A stretch of DNA of 25,731 nucleotides from JAYKGU01 sp035285585 (GTDB lineage Bacteria > Cyanobacteriota > Cyanobacteriia > CAKZMO01). How positions within the stretch are numbered: the stretch's first letter is position 1; every line of letters starts with the position of its first letter. The notes beneath the pieces are model-generated. The model did not search any database and had not been told where the DNA came from. It worked only from the letters and a program-made list of their open reading frames with translations. The translations under genes were made by a program, and so were the position numbers. The DNA lies in NCBI GenBank assembly GCA_035285585.1, contig JAYKGU010000287.1, forward strand, positions 1-25,731, given 5' to 3'. Of the stretch, positions 7,565-16,140 are shown in pieces.

Positions 7565-8380
7565 CTAGTAGTCGTAGGGATTGCGGGGTTCGGGAATTTC
7601 CTCCAGGGAAGTGGCTTTGATAACAAGCTGGCGCTGGCCGTTGAGGGTTTCGGTCATCATCTCCCCCTGAACTTGAAACCAGAGATCGGGGGGATAGGCC
7701 GAACGGTCTTTGGGCAGCTTGACCGGCAGGCCCACCGGATAGGCATCGGCGGCGCAGCAGGTGATGATGAATCGGGAAATCATCAGGTAATCATTGGGCA
7801 GCTCGTTGGGATGGATAACAAACCCCTGGACATTCGCCCGCTGACCCGCGTAGGCATCGGGTTCGGGGTAGACGTTGAGGGTGCGCACCCACTCAATCAG
7901 CGATCGCTCCTCTGGTCGGTTGGTTGCTCGGAACGCCTGGGGTTGGGAGCGCGTCATCGTTAGGGTATCGGTGACCCCCCGCTGGAGCGCAATCTCGCTG
8001 GCAAAGGGGCGGGGGGTGATGACCAACCCCAGCACCCCCACAGTGATCAGCAGCAGGCAGCTAAAGCTACGGGGAAAGAGGGAAATGTGCTGAACGTTTG
8101 CCAGGGGCGATCGCCGGGACGAGAATCGAGATGCCGGTAGCGCTTGCCAGATGAGGAAGCCGCCCAGACCCAGTAGCCCCACTCCGGCGCTCGTCGCTAA
8201 CCACATGTAGTCGGGGTGGAGCAGGAAGTAAATCTCCCCGGTGACCTGATACTTCAGGAGCAAAACGCCCCAAACCAGAACCACGGCAATATCGAGGTAG
8301 CCCAACCAGGATGAAGAGACAGGTGGGCGGGGTGTTGGCATTGGGGAGCGGAAGCGAGGAGGGCGAGATCGAACAGTCAT
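7565..8380 (-). CDS. TIGR03943/DUF1980 (YcgQ-like) membrane protein
   Basis: A 271-residue protein with about three N-terminal hydrophobic helices (about 25-125), followed by a soluble domain containing FIITCCAADAYPVGLPV. The vicinal Cys-Cys followed by ADA is a hallmark of DUF1980. A second signature is the NVQGFVIHPNELPNDY strand. The family almost always lies next to a DUF318/ArsP_1-type permease, as here (gap of 103 bases, same strand, permease first). The biochemical role is not established; the paired cysteines suggest metal or thiol handling, which is inference. The ATG at 8380 has no good ribosome-binding site. Met14 (8341) would also work and would remove a basic, proline-rich N-terminus. 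Confidence 0.85.
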   Translation of the reverse strand: MTVRSRPPRFRSPMPTPRPPVSSSWLGYLDIAVVLVWGVLLLKYQVTGEIYFLLHPDYMWLATSAGVGLLGLGGFLIWQALPASRFSSRRSPLANVQHISLFPRSFSCLLLITVGVLGLVITPRPFASEIALQRGVTDTLTMTRSQPQAFRATNRPEERSLIEWVRTLNVYPEPDAYAGQRANVQGFVIHPNELPNDYLMISRFIITCCAADAYPVGLPVKLPKDRSAYPPDLWFQVQGEMMTETLNGQRQLVIKATSLEEIPEPRNPYDY

Positions 8381-8483
8381 GAGGGAAAAAAGCTGTGTCC
8401 GGCGAGAACACCTGATCGACTAGAAATGCTGGGATGGCCCGGTCTTGGAAATTTAATCTAGCTCATGTTGTTAGCTCAAATCA

Positions 8484-9533
8484 CTAGCTCACATACAGGT
8501 TCAGGATGAGGGTTAACAAAAACGTCAGTTGGGCCGCTAGCGCAAAGAGGTAGAGAATAGCCCGACTGCGGAAAATTGAAAACAGCAGCCCGATGTTCTT
8601 CACATCAATCATCGGCCCGAACACCAGAAACGCCAGGAGGGAGCCACTGGTAAACGTTGAAGCAAAGGATAGCGCAAAAAAGGAATCGACGGTAGAGCAA
8701 ATGGACACAACGGCGGCCAGGGTCATCATGGCCAGAATCGAGGTTACTGGCCCCTGACCGAGGCTGAGGATGATTTCCCTAGGGACAGCCACCTGCACGA
8801 TGGCGGCGATCGCACTGCCAATGACCAGCATACCCCCCAGCTCCCGCAACTCCTGCACCACGTTATTGAGCATCAGCACCAACCGTGACGCCAGGGGCTG
8901 GGAGAGGGTTTGCCCCGAAGATAGGGCCATAATGCCAGGGCCATCGAGCCGTTGGGGCGATCGCCCCGAACCCAGCAGGAACGTGCCCGACTGCAGAAGC
9001 GGAGAAGTGGATGGAGGGGATGGTGGGGGTGCGCCGATCCACCAGCTGGGCTGTTGTTTTTGCCGGGGCGGGGCGGGCACCATCTGGGCCAAAAAATCTT
9101 GTAGAAACGGACGCATGTCCGTCTGGCGGCTGAAAACCCAGGCAATGGTAATAGCAACCAGCAGCGACAGCACAAAGCGTAGCACCACAATTTCGGGCTG
9201 ATCGCGGAAGGCCGTCCAGGTGGCCCACAGCACGATGGGATTGATGGTGGGAGCCGCTAGCAGAAACCCAATGGCCACTGAGGCGGGCGCACCCTGCATC
9301 AGCAGCCGTCGCGCCACAGGGACATTGCCGCACTCGCAGACGGGAAACATAAACCCTAGCAGGCTGCCGACCAAGGCCCCCAGGAGAGGCTGCCGAGGCA
9401 TTAGAGCAATTAGTTTCTGTTCGTCGATAAACAGCAGGAGGGCACTGGAGAAAAGCACGCCGATTAATAAAAACGGCACCGCTTCAACCATGAGGCTGAA
9501 AAAGAGCGTTAGTGCGCCACTCAATTGATTCAT
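8484..9533 (-). CDS. ArsP_1/DUF318 (YcgR-like) family permease
   Basis: A membrane permease of 349 residues with about eight hydrophobic helices. The first half contains PVCECGNVPVARRL followed by GAPASVAIGFLLAAPTINPIV, and the second half SICSTVDSFFALSFAS followed by FGPMIDVKN. These are the repeated signatures of the DUF318/ArsP_1 superfamily. Members include proposed organoarsenical exporters, but this branch pairs with DUF1980 and its substrate is unknown. The central loop (about residues 150-210) is proline- and serine-rich. The ATG at 9533 is preceded by GAGGAG at 11 bases; the frame extends to a GTG at 9545 that overlaps that site, so I prefer the ATG. It is the first gene of a two-gene minus-strand unit. 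Confidence 0.88.
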   Translation of the reverse strand: MNQLSGALTLFFSLMVEAVPFLLIGVLFSSALLLFIDEQKLIALMPRQPLLGALVGSLLGFMFPVCECGNVPVARRLLMQGAPASVAIGFLLAAPTINPIVLWATWTAFRDQPEIVVLRFVLSLLVAITIAWVFSRQTDMRPFLQDFLAQMVPAPPRQKQQPSWWIGAPPPSPPSTSPLLQSGTFLLGSGRSPQRLDGPGIMALSSGQTLSQPLASRLVLMLNNVVQELRELGGMLVIGSAIAAIVQVAVPREIILSLGQGPVTSILAMMTLAAVVSICSTVDSFFALSFASTFTSGSLLAFLVFGPMIDVKNIGLLFSIFRSRAILYLFALAAQLTFLLTLILNLYVS

Positions 9534-9746
9534 GGGACTTCTCACTCCTCACGTTTCCATGAGACAGAAATCACCGTAGAAACACGGGTTTCTGGCTCTT
9601 GCTGACACCACCAATCGAGCTTTTTGGGCACGGGCTAACGGCGGGGATCGCCTGCTATTTCTACAGAAGACCATCCTACCGAAATATATATCAATTTTTC
9701 CAATTGCCCAAATGCCGACTAAGTAGAACTGCATTGAAAAACGAAG

Positions 9747-9797
9747 GTTAGAAAACCGGGGAAGCGCCCCGCCGTGGCGCTCCCCCGGTTTTCTAAC
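9747..9797 (-). terminator. Intrinsic terminator downstream of riboflavin synthase
   Basis: Two 22-base arms (9747-9768 and 9776-9797) pair with a single A-C mismatch around a 7-base loop. On the minus strand the stem begins 24 bases after the ribE stop and is followed by CTTCGTTTTTC, giving a T-run. The arms begin GTTAGAAAACCGGGG and mirror exactly. It also separates ribE from the permease transcription unit downstream. Confidence 0.8.
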
Positions 9798-9821
9798 ATG
9801 AATTTAATTGTGCCGACCTAT

Positions 9822-10535
9822 TTAGAGGTAGCCGTGTTCGGCGAGAAACGCCGAGGTGATGGGGGCAGCCCTATCCTCCGCCATCGTGGTTTCCCAGTGC
9901 TCCAGCGCCTCTGAAGCGGGATGGGCGATCGCCGGACCGAGCCGCAAAAACTTCTCCACATACTTGCCCAGCACATCACCTTCCAGGTTCACCGGGCTGC
10001 CGGAAGTCAGGTACTGGAGATTGGTTTCAGCGTAGGTGAGCGGGATGACTGCCACCGTGAACCAGGATCCTTCGGCATTGCAGTCGGCCACCGTCAAACT
10101 CACGCCATTGATGGCGATGCTGCCCTTGGGCACGATGTAGCGCGACACTCGGGTATCCGGGACGGTGAAGGCCATTTCCCAGGCATTGGCGATCGCCACC
10201 GCCGACTGGAGGTAACCCACGCCATCGATATGCCCCGTGACAAAATGACCGCCCAGCTTGCTGCCTGCCCGCAGGGATGCCTCCAGATTGACGGTGGCAT
10301 TTAGGGGTTGGTGGGCCAGGGTGGTGCGGCGTAGGGTTTCTGGGGAGACGGCAGCGACAAACCCGTTGGCCAGAATTTGGGTAACCGTGAGACACACTCC
10401 GTCCACAGCAATGCTGTCCCCCAGCTCCATAGTGGTTTTGAAGGCAACAGGGGCATGGGCACTCCAGGCAATTTGGATCTGGTGGTCACTGAGGGATTGG
10501 AGGGTGCCCGTTGTTTGAATCAGTCCTGTAAACAC
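9822..10535 (-). CDS. ribE: Riboflavin synthase (alpha subunit)
   Basis: This enzyme converts two molecules of 6,7-dimethyl-8-ribityllumazine into riboflavin plus a pyrimidinedione, the last step of vitamin B2 synthesis. The sequence shows the two-fold lumazine-binding repeat: MFTGLIQ at 1-7 and DGVCLTV at 45-51 in the first half, GHFVTGHIDGVG at 96-107 at the junction, and INGVSLTV at 142-149 in the second. The start codon is GTG, fixed by the invariant MFTGLI. The protein has 237 residues, somewhat longer than the usual 200-220 because of a C-terminal tail after KFLRLG. No FMN riboswitch was recognised upstream. It stands alone, divergent from the DUF151 nuclease gene. Confidence 0.95.
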   Translation of the reverse strand: MFTGLIQTTGTLQSLSDHQIQIAWSAHAPVAFKTTMELGDSIAVDGVCLTVTQILANGFVAAVSPETLRRTTLAHQPLNATVNLEASLRAGSKLGGHFVTGHIDGVGYLQSAVAIANAWEMAFTVPDTRVSRYIVPKGSIAINGVSLTVADCNAEGSWFTVAVIPLTYAETNLQYLTSGSPVNLEGDVLGKYVEKFLRLGPAIAHPASEALEHWETTMAEDRAAPITSAFLAEHGYL

Positions 10536-11022
10536 GGCAGTTAGGGGTAAATGTTGGCAAAATTGGTAGAAAAAGAGAGAAAATCTAGGCTAATGGCAGC
10601 TCAAGCCGTCAGACGCTGTGATTCAGCCCTAGTGGCCCTCCTGCTAGCGAATCTATCTTTTGGTTAAACTTTGGAAAGCGCCGCTACAGATCCGCCTCCG
10701 GATCAGGGCATACTGGAGTTCAATAAAGGCATTTACTCAGAATGCAGTGAAGCTGCGCTGGTCATTGGTGGCTAATTTATTTCCTTGAATTATTAATTTG
10801 CGATCAGGGGTTTATCGCGCATTCATTTCTTCTGGCCATCATAGTAGAGGAAGCGGATTGAGGTCAGAGAGGCTGGTTCACCCCCGCCTGGGAACCAAAT
10901 TTGCGTCTATCCTTAATTTAGGATCACTCCTTGGTTCAGGTTTACTCTACCCACCCCGATCCCCGCTTGCGCCCGTTCCCCTGTTTGATCCCACCCGCTA
11001 ATGGATTTTGGAGGCTAAGTCA
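10536..11022. other. Divergent intergenic region between ribE and the DUF151 nuclease gene
   Basis: This 487-base spacer must hold promoters reading both ways. It is AT-richer than the flanking genes. A 67-codon frame (10798-11001) has no recognisable features. A five-codon frame, ATGGATTTTGGAGGCTAA (11001-11018), overlaps the Shine-Dalgarno GGAGG (11010-11014) of the nuclease gene. I see no riboswitch, tRNA or strong hairpin. Confidence 0.45.
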
Positions 11023-11526
11023 ATGCTAGAAATGAAACTCGCTGGAATTGCCCTCGACGCAGCGACCCGTAGCCCAATTGTCTTACTGCAAGATACGGCA
11101 GACCGGCGACGACTCCCGATCTTCATCGGGCAGGATCAGGCAAGAGCGATCATCAACGCCCTGGAAAATCAAACCCCGCCCCGGCCCCTCACCCACGACC
11201 TGATGGTCAACGTCCTTGAAGAGTGGGGCATTGAGGTCGAGCGGATTGTGATTCACTCCCTCCAGGACAACACCTTTTATGCCACCCTCACCCTGCGCCA
11301 AGGTGACGCCCGCAAAGAAATTGACTCACGCCCCAGCGATGCGATCGCCGTGGCCCTGCGCACCGATAGCCCCATCTGGGTGATGGAAGAGGTAATCGCC
11401 GACGCCTCCATTCCGGTAGACCGCGATGCCGACGAGGCCGAGCGCAAGGCATTCCGCGACTTCCTCTCTAACCTCAGCCCCAAAGATTTCTCAGAGCGGG
11501 GCCGCATTAGCAGCGAGGAGACCTAG
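11023..11526 (+). CDS. Bifunctional nuclease family protein (DUF151)
   Basis: A 167-residue protein of the DUF151 family, named after plant bifunctional nucleases with RNase and DNase activity; a role in cyanobacteria is not established. Visible family features are MLEMKLAGIALD, the strand pair PIVLLQD...RRLPIFIGQDQARAI, the HDLM segment and the closing RPSDAIAVALR motif. The ATG at 11023 is chosen because GGAGG lies eight bases upstream; a TTG at 11008 would extend it by five residues. It is the first gene of a tight plus-strand trio, with only 20 bases to the next start. The C-terminus is charged and probably flexible. Confidence 0.9.
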   Translation: MLEMKLAGIALDAATRSPIVLLQDTADRRRLPIFIGQDQARAIINALENQTPPRPLTHDLMVNVLEEWGIEVERIVIHSLQDNTFYATLTLRQGDARKEIDSRPSDAIAVALRTDSPIWVMEEVIADASIPVDRDADEAERKAFRDFLSNLSPKDFSERGRISSEET

Positions 11527-11546
11527 ACATCTCAAGGGCAGGTGGT

Positions 11547-12680
11547 ATGCGCTACCGTCGCTTTGGTCGAACCAATCACAATCTGTCAGTCTTCTCGCTG
11601 GGGACGATGCGCTATCTGGCTTCCGAAGACACGGCCCATCGGGTGATTCAGGCGGCGGTGGATCAGGGCATCAACCATATTGAAACGGCACGGGGATATG
11701 GGCAGAGCGAATATTTTCTGGGAACCGCATTAAAGGCAGGTTTGCTGCCGTCGCGATCGCACGTTTTCATCACCTCGAAAATGGTGCCCACGGCAGACGC
11801 TGGCGCAATGGAGCGGGCCATTGACCAATCCCTGACCACCCTGGGGCTGGATTACCTCGACGGTCTGGCTCTGCACGGGGTCAATACCTGGGAACACCTG
11901 GCCTGGATTGAGGCGGCGACGGGCTGCATGGCGGCGGTGCAGCGAGCGGTGGACGATGGCCGGGTGCGCCACGTGGGCTTTTCCACCCATGCGCCTTTGG
12001 AGATTATTTTGCGGGCGATCGCCACGGACCAATTCGCCTTCGTCAATCTCCACTACTATCTTTTCTTTCAGCGTCACCGGCCTGCCCTGGATCTGGCCCA
12101 CGCCAAGGACATGGGGATCTTTATCATCTCCCCCGCCGACAAAGGCGGTATGCTCTACACGCCGCCCCCGGCTCTGGCGGAGCTGTGCGCTCCCCTGTCG
12201 CCCCTGGCCCTTAACTACCGCTTTTTGCTGAGCGATCGCCGCATCACCACCCTCAGCGTGGGGCCTGCCGTACCAGCAGAGCTGGATCAGCCCCTGGCGG
12301 AGGCCAACTGGGAGGGCGACCTCACTGAAGTGGAACTTGCCGCCCTGGAGCGTTTAGACCAGCACCAGGCCCAGGCCCTGGGCACCGACCAGTGCCACCA
12401 GTGCTACGCCTGCCTGCCCTGCCCGGAGCAGATTCACATCCCGGAAGTACTGCGGCTGCGGAACCTGGCGGCGGCCTACGACATGACCGAATTTGGTCGC
12501 TACCGCTACGGCATGTTTGAGAATGCGGGCCACTGGTTTCCCGGTCGGCGGGGCGATCGCTGTACAGAATGTGGCGACTGCCTGCCCCGCTGTCCGTCCG
12601 ACCTGAAAATTCCGGCGCTGCTGGCCGATGCCCATGATCGTCTCAAGGGGCGAGACCGTCGCCGTCTGTGGGATGAATAA
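11547..12680 (+). CDS. Aldo/keto reductase with C-terminal two-cluster ferredoxin-like domain
   Basis: A 377-residue protein of the COG1453 type. The TIM-barrel part carries the aldo/keto reductase tetrad in slightly changed form: Glu46 in place of the usual Asp in HIETARGYGQSE, then Tyr51, Lys78 and His110. The C-terminus has two cysteine motifs suited to 4Fe-4S clusters: C283, C286, C289, C292 (the C-x2-C-x2-C-x2-CP form usual for this family) and C339, C342, C345, C349. It could link NAD(P)H-dependent carbonyl chemistry to a one-electron carrier; the substrate is unknown. The start follows AAGGGCAGG. The gene ends inside the start region of the next gene (overlap of 8 bases), pointing to translational coupling. 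Confidence 0.9.
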   Translation: MRYRRFGRTNHNLSVFSLGTMRYLASEDTAHRVIQAAVDQGINHIETARGYGQSEYFLGTALKAGLLPSRSHVFITSKMVPTADAGAMERAIDQSLTTLGLDYLDGLALHGVNTWEHLAWIEAATGCMAAVQRAVDDGRVRHVGFSTHAPLEIILRAIATDQFAFVNLHYYLFFQRHRPALDLAHAKDMGIFIISPADKGGMLYTPPPALAELCAPLSPLALNYRFLLSDRRITTLSVGPAVPAELDQPLAEANWEGDLTEVELAALERLDQHQAQALGTDQCHQCYACLPCPEQIHIPEVLRLRNLAAAYDMTEFGRYRYGMFENAGHWFPGRRGDRCTECGDCLPRCPSDLKIPALLADAHDRLKGRDRRRLWDE

Positions 12681-14712
12681 CCAGGGGACTGCGGCGGGGG
12701 GCGGGGGCGATCGCGTCATCGTCTGTGGCCTGGGCAGCCTGGGCCAGCACTGCGTCCTCATCCTCAAGGAGTTTGGGGTGGCGGTGAGCGCCATTGAGCG
12801 GCACGCGACGGACGAGTGGGAGATTCCCGAAGTGCCCGACCTGTTGGAGCAGCTTTTGTGGGGAGACTGCCGCCGCAGCGATTTGCTTATGCAGGCCCAG
12901 GTGCAAAACTGTCGGGCGATCGTGCTGGCCACCAGCGACGAGCGGGTGAATATTGAAGCGGCATTTGCGGCCCGGTTGCTGAACCCAACCATTCGCCTGG
13001 TGGTGCGATCGGCCAAGCAAAATCTCAACGAGCTGCTCAACCAGCAGTTTGGCAACTTCGCAGCCTTCGAGCCGACCCAGCTCTCGGCTCCAGCCTTTGC
13101 CCTGGCGGCCCTGGATGAGGACATTCTGGGGTTTTTCACCCTGGAGGGCCAGCTCGTTCAGGTAGTTCGGCGGCATTTGCAGGCGGGCGATCGTTGGTGC
13201 CAGGTGCGCAAGCTCCATGAACTGAATACGCGCACCCGTCGCGTCCTCAGCCACACTCCGGTGGCCTCAAGGCTACCGACTTCTCCCCATCTGCCCATCG
13301 CCAACGAGTTTTACCAGTGGGAGCCGGATGCTATGGTGCAGGCGGGGGACGTGCTGGTGCTGGTGGAAGCGACCCCGGCTTTAAGCACAAGGGCAGCGGC
13401 TGATCCGACCGTCCCCGACACCGATGCCGATGCCCTGGGGAGCACCCTTCCCCTGTGGCGACGACCGGGCCAACTGCTGCGGCAACTCTGGCGCAAAAGC
13501 TACGAAAATCAGATCCGCCGCGTCATCCTCATCTGCGGGCTGGTGGTGGTGGGGCTGCTGGCCGTGGGCACCCTCCTGTTCTGGACTTACTACCCGGAGG
13601 CATCGTTTGTGGGGGCATTCTACGCCGCAGCGGTACTCTTGCTGGGGGGCTTTGGCGATCTATTTAGCGATATTCCCATTACGATCGATGTGCCCTGGTG
13701 GCTGCGACTGTTTGGGCTGCTGCTGACCCTGGCAGGCACCGCCTTCGTGGGGGTGCTCTACGCCGTTTTGACGGAAAAGCTGCTGACCTGGCGACTCCAG
13801 TTCTTTAACCGCCGTCCGCCCGTGCCGCCCCAAAACCATGTGGTGATCATCGGCCTGGGACGGGTAGGGCGGCGGGTGGCGGCGCTTCTAATGGAACTGA
13901 AGCAATCCCTGGTGGGAATTGTGGAAACCGCCCCCGACCCCACCCTCCTCCCCCAGATGCCCCTGCTGTCTGGGGATATTACCGCCACCCTGGCAAAAGC
14001 CAACCTGAGCCGCTCCCAAAGCGTGGTTGCCGTCACCGAAGACGAGATGCAGAACCTGGAGATGGGGCTGATGGTGCATGCGGTCAACCCGGCCAGCCGC
14101 TTAGTGATTCGCACCTACAACCGCCGCTTTAGCGATCGCGTCGCCCAGCTCTTTCCCTATGCCCAGGTGCTCTGTGCCTCAGCCCTGGCGGCGGAGGCGT
14201 TTGTGGCGGCGGCCTTTGGCGAAAACGTCAATAGCCTGCTGCGGTTCGGCAGCCGCACCGTCCTGGTCACGGAATACAGTATTGAAGCCAACGACACCCT
14301 CTGTAATTTGCTGCTGGCGGACATTGCCTACGGCTACGGCGTGGTGCCCATTCTGCACCAGCGATCGGCTCCCGATGCCCTGCCCAAGTGGATGCCGTCG
14401 GACGACACCCGCCTGCATGGGGGCGATCGCCTCGTGGTGCTGGCCGCCATTGACGGGCTACGGCAGATCGAGCACGGGCAACTGGCCCCCAAGCGCTGGC
14501 AGGTGATCGTGGAAACGGCCCTCACCTCCCAGGCGGCCTTTGATGGGGCAGCGGACATTGCCCTGGTGTCGGGGTGCGCCATTGATACGGCGCGATCGCT
14601 CATGGCCCAGCTTCCAGCAGCGCTGCCGTTTTTGCTCTACAAGCACCAGGCCATGCGCATGGTGCGCCGCCTCAGCCAGAACCAGGTCATTGCCACCGTG
14701 AAAAAGGCTTAG
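12673..14712 (+). CDS. RCK-pore-RCK protein: two TrkA-N domains flanking a two-helix channel-like core
   Basis: A 679-residue membrane protein. The N-terminal Rossmann domain begins RVIVCGLGSLG (GxGxxG at 19-24) and is followed by an RCK_C-like segment ending near residue 240. A two-helix membrane core spans about 275-375, with a pore-loop-like stretch SFVGAFYAAAVLLLGGFGDLF between the helices. A second Rossmann domain begins VVIIGLGRVG near 395 and continues with another RCK_C-like domain. The order RCK-pore-RCK resembles ligand-gated potassium channels, but the filter reads LLLGGFGD (322-329) where a potassium channel has TTVGYGD. The ATG at 12673 overlaps the preceding stop as ATGAATAA; an upstream in-frame ATG at 12628 lies deep in the previous gene. 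NAD(H)- or nucleotide-regulated ion transport is likely; ion selectivity is unknown. Confidence 0.85.
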   Translation: MNNQGTAAGGGGDRVIVCGLGSLGQHCVLILKEFGVAVSAIERHATDEWEIPEVPDLLEQLLWGDCRRSDLLMQAQVQNCRAIVLATSDERVNIEAAFAARLLNPTIRLVVRSAKQNLNELLNQQFGNFAAFEPTQLSAPAFALAALDEDILGFFTLEGQLVQVVRRHLQAGDRWCQVRKLHELNTRTRRVLSHTPVASRLPTSPHLPIANEFYQWEPDAMVQAGDVLVLVEATPALSTRAAADPTVPDTDADALGSTLPLWRRPGQLLRQLWRKSYENQIRRVILICGLVVVGLLAVGTLLFWTYYPEASFVGAFYAAAVLLLGGFGDLFSDIPITIDVPWWLRLFGLLLTLAGTAFVGVLYAVLTEKLLTWRLQFFNRRPPVPPQNHVVIIGLGRVGRRVAALLMELKQSLVGIVETAPDPTLLPQMPLLSGDITATLAKANLSRSQSVVAVTEDEMQNLEMGLMVHAVNPASRLVIRTYNRRFSDRVAQLFPYAQVLCASALAAEAFVAAAFGENVNSLLRFGSRTVLVTEYSIEANDTLCNLLLADIAYGYGVVPILHQRSAPDALPKWMPSDDTRLHGGDRLVVLAAIDGLRQIEHGQLAPKRWQVIVETALTSQAAFDGAADIALVSGCAIDTARSLMAQLPAALPFLLYKHQAMRMVRRLSQNQVIATVKKA

Positions 14713-14721
14713 GCGATCGCG

Positions 14722-15963
14722 CTACGCCTTGAAAACAATGGCCGGATCAACGTGGGTGACTTTTTGAATGGCAAACAGGGCCGACCCCACGCACATAATC
14801 ACGGTGATGCCAAAAATTCCGGCGGCCATGGTGGGCGTAATCAAAATCATGATGCCCTGGGTGGCGTAGGTCCAGGTGCCCAGGCCCAGACACAGCAGCA
14901 TACTGGGCACATAGCCCAGGCCCGCCATCCAGAGGGATTGTTCAATAATCACCCCGTAGATCATCCGGTCGGAAGCGCCCATGGCCTTGAGCGTTCCGTA
15001 TTCCCGCAGGTGATCCGATACGGAGGAGTAGAGGATCTGGCCGACGATCACCATGCCCACCACCATGCCCACCGTAGCCCCCAGCCCCAGGATGAAGCCG
15101 ATGCCCGTGCGTAGCCGCCAGTAGTTGCGGGTGTTGGAGGCCATTTCGGCTTTGGTTAACGCCTGGGCTTCTGGGAAAGCCTCTTCCAGGCGCTGCTTCA
15201 GTTCGTCCAGGTCTTGCTCCGATGCCGCCTCGATCAGCACATAGGAGATGGGGTCCGAAACCGTGAGCGCCTGCGGCTCGGCGATCGGCTCCGACTCGTC
15301 GGCCTGGGTGTAGGTGGTGGTGCAGTCCAGGCCACCCCCCGGTTGGACATCGCAGAGGACATTGGAGGTGAGGCCAGCGGTGGAGTAGGCTTTGGCGTTT
15401 TCCAGGGAGGTGAAGACCATCGTGCTCGACACAATGGACTGGGTATCTTTGGTGAGGCCCACCAGGGTGGCCGGGGCACCGCTGATTTCTCCCTGATCGC
15501 CCAATTCAGGGAGCTGGAGCGAGCCGAGGTTAGTCACATCGGTCATGATGCTGAAGGGGTCGCTGACCTGGGTGCGATCGCCCTCCAGAATTTCCCCCGC
15601 CTGAAACAGCCGCCCATTGGGGTCGAACCCGATGATGCGCAGCGGCCCAATCTTGCCATTGGCGCTCCGCCACCGCCCCCCCGACAGGATCAGCGCCTCG
15701 GCCCGCGCCACCCCCTCAATTCCTCTAGCGATGGTCATATTTTCCAGGGGCATGGGCTGGGTGAGTTCAAAATGCACCATCTCATCGGCGGCCAGCCAGA
15801 TGTCTGCTTCAGAGGCATCGATCAGGCGGGCGGTGGAGCGGGTAAAACCATTGAGGATGCCAAGTTGAATGGTCACCAGGCTGACGGCGAACATAATGCC
15901 CGCCTGGGCCACCAGAAATCGGGGGATGTCTTCAAACAGGTTTTTGCGAGCGATGGAAACCAT
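14722..15963 (-). CDS. DevC-type ABC transporter permease (FtsX/MacB-like)
   Basis: A 413-residue permease. A helix at about 18-40 is followed by a large extracytoplasmic domain (about 45-290), then three helices in the FtsX pattern: GIGFILGLGATVGMVVGMVI, a middle helix after DHLREYGTLKAMGAS, and a final helix before the VDPAIVFKA tail. The tail and N-terminal VSIARKNLFEDIPRFL match DevC, which in Anabaena works with DevB and the ATPase DevA to export glycolipids; homologues in non-heterocystous species export other molecules. No DevA or DevB partner lies beside it here. The periplasmic domain contains two cysteines (CDV and DCT, about residues 204 and 213) that could form a disulfide. It converges with the RCK gene with only nine bases between stops. 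Confidence 0.87.
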   Translation of the reverse strand: MVSIARKNLFEDIPRFLVAQAGIMFAVSLVTIQLGILNGFTRSTARLIDASEADIWLAADEMVHFELTQPMPLENMTIARGIEGVARAEALILSGGRWRSANGKIGPLRIIGFDPNGRLFQAGEILEGDRTQVSDPFSIMTDVTNLGSLQLPELGDQGEISGAPATLVGLTKDTQSIVSSTMVFTSLENAKAYSTAGLTSNVLCDVQPGGGLDCTTTYTQADESEPIAEPQALTVSDPISYVLIEAASEQDLDELKQRLEEAFPEAQALTKAEMASNTRNYWRLRTGIGFILGLGATVGMVVGMVIVGQILYSSVSDHLREYGTLKAMGASDRMIYGVIIEQSLWMAGLGYVPSMLLCLGLGTWTYATQGIMILITPTMAAGIFGITVIMCVGSALFAIQKVTHVDPAIVFKA

Positions 15964-16140
15964 GACGGAGGGCCTTGAGGATACACAGAACGAAAGGAAC
16001 TAGTGGGCCATCGAGCAAAGCACATGACCTACTGGCAGCGATCGCACCCTTGACCAGCCCCGCCCAGTTCCTTCTGATTCATTGTAGTCATCTGCCGCTG
16101 GTTTAATCGGCGGCAGCCCCGCCTATTCCCTCAGGCATCT

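Noticed and set aside
10536..11000. FMN riboswitch upstream of ribE
   Set aside because: No AGGGGCAGGGUG-like conserved element or multi-helix junction was found on the minus strand.
15214..15978. 254-codon plus-strand open frame antisense to the DevC-type permease
   Set aside because: It is the antisense of a clearly conserved membrane protein and has no recognisable domain.
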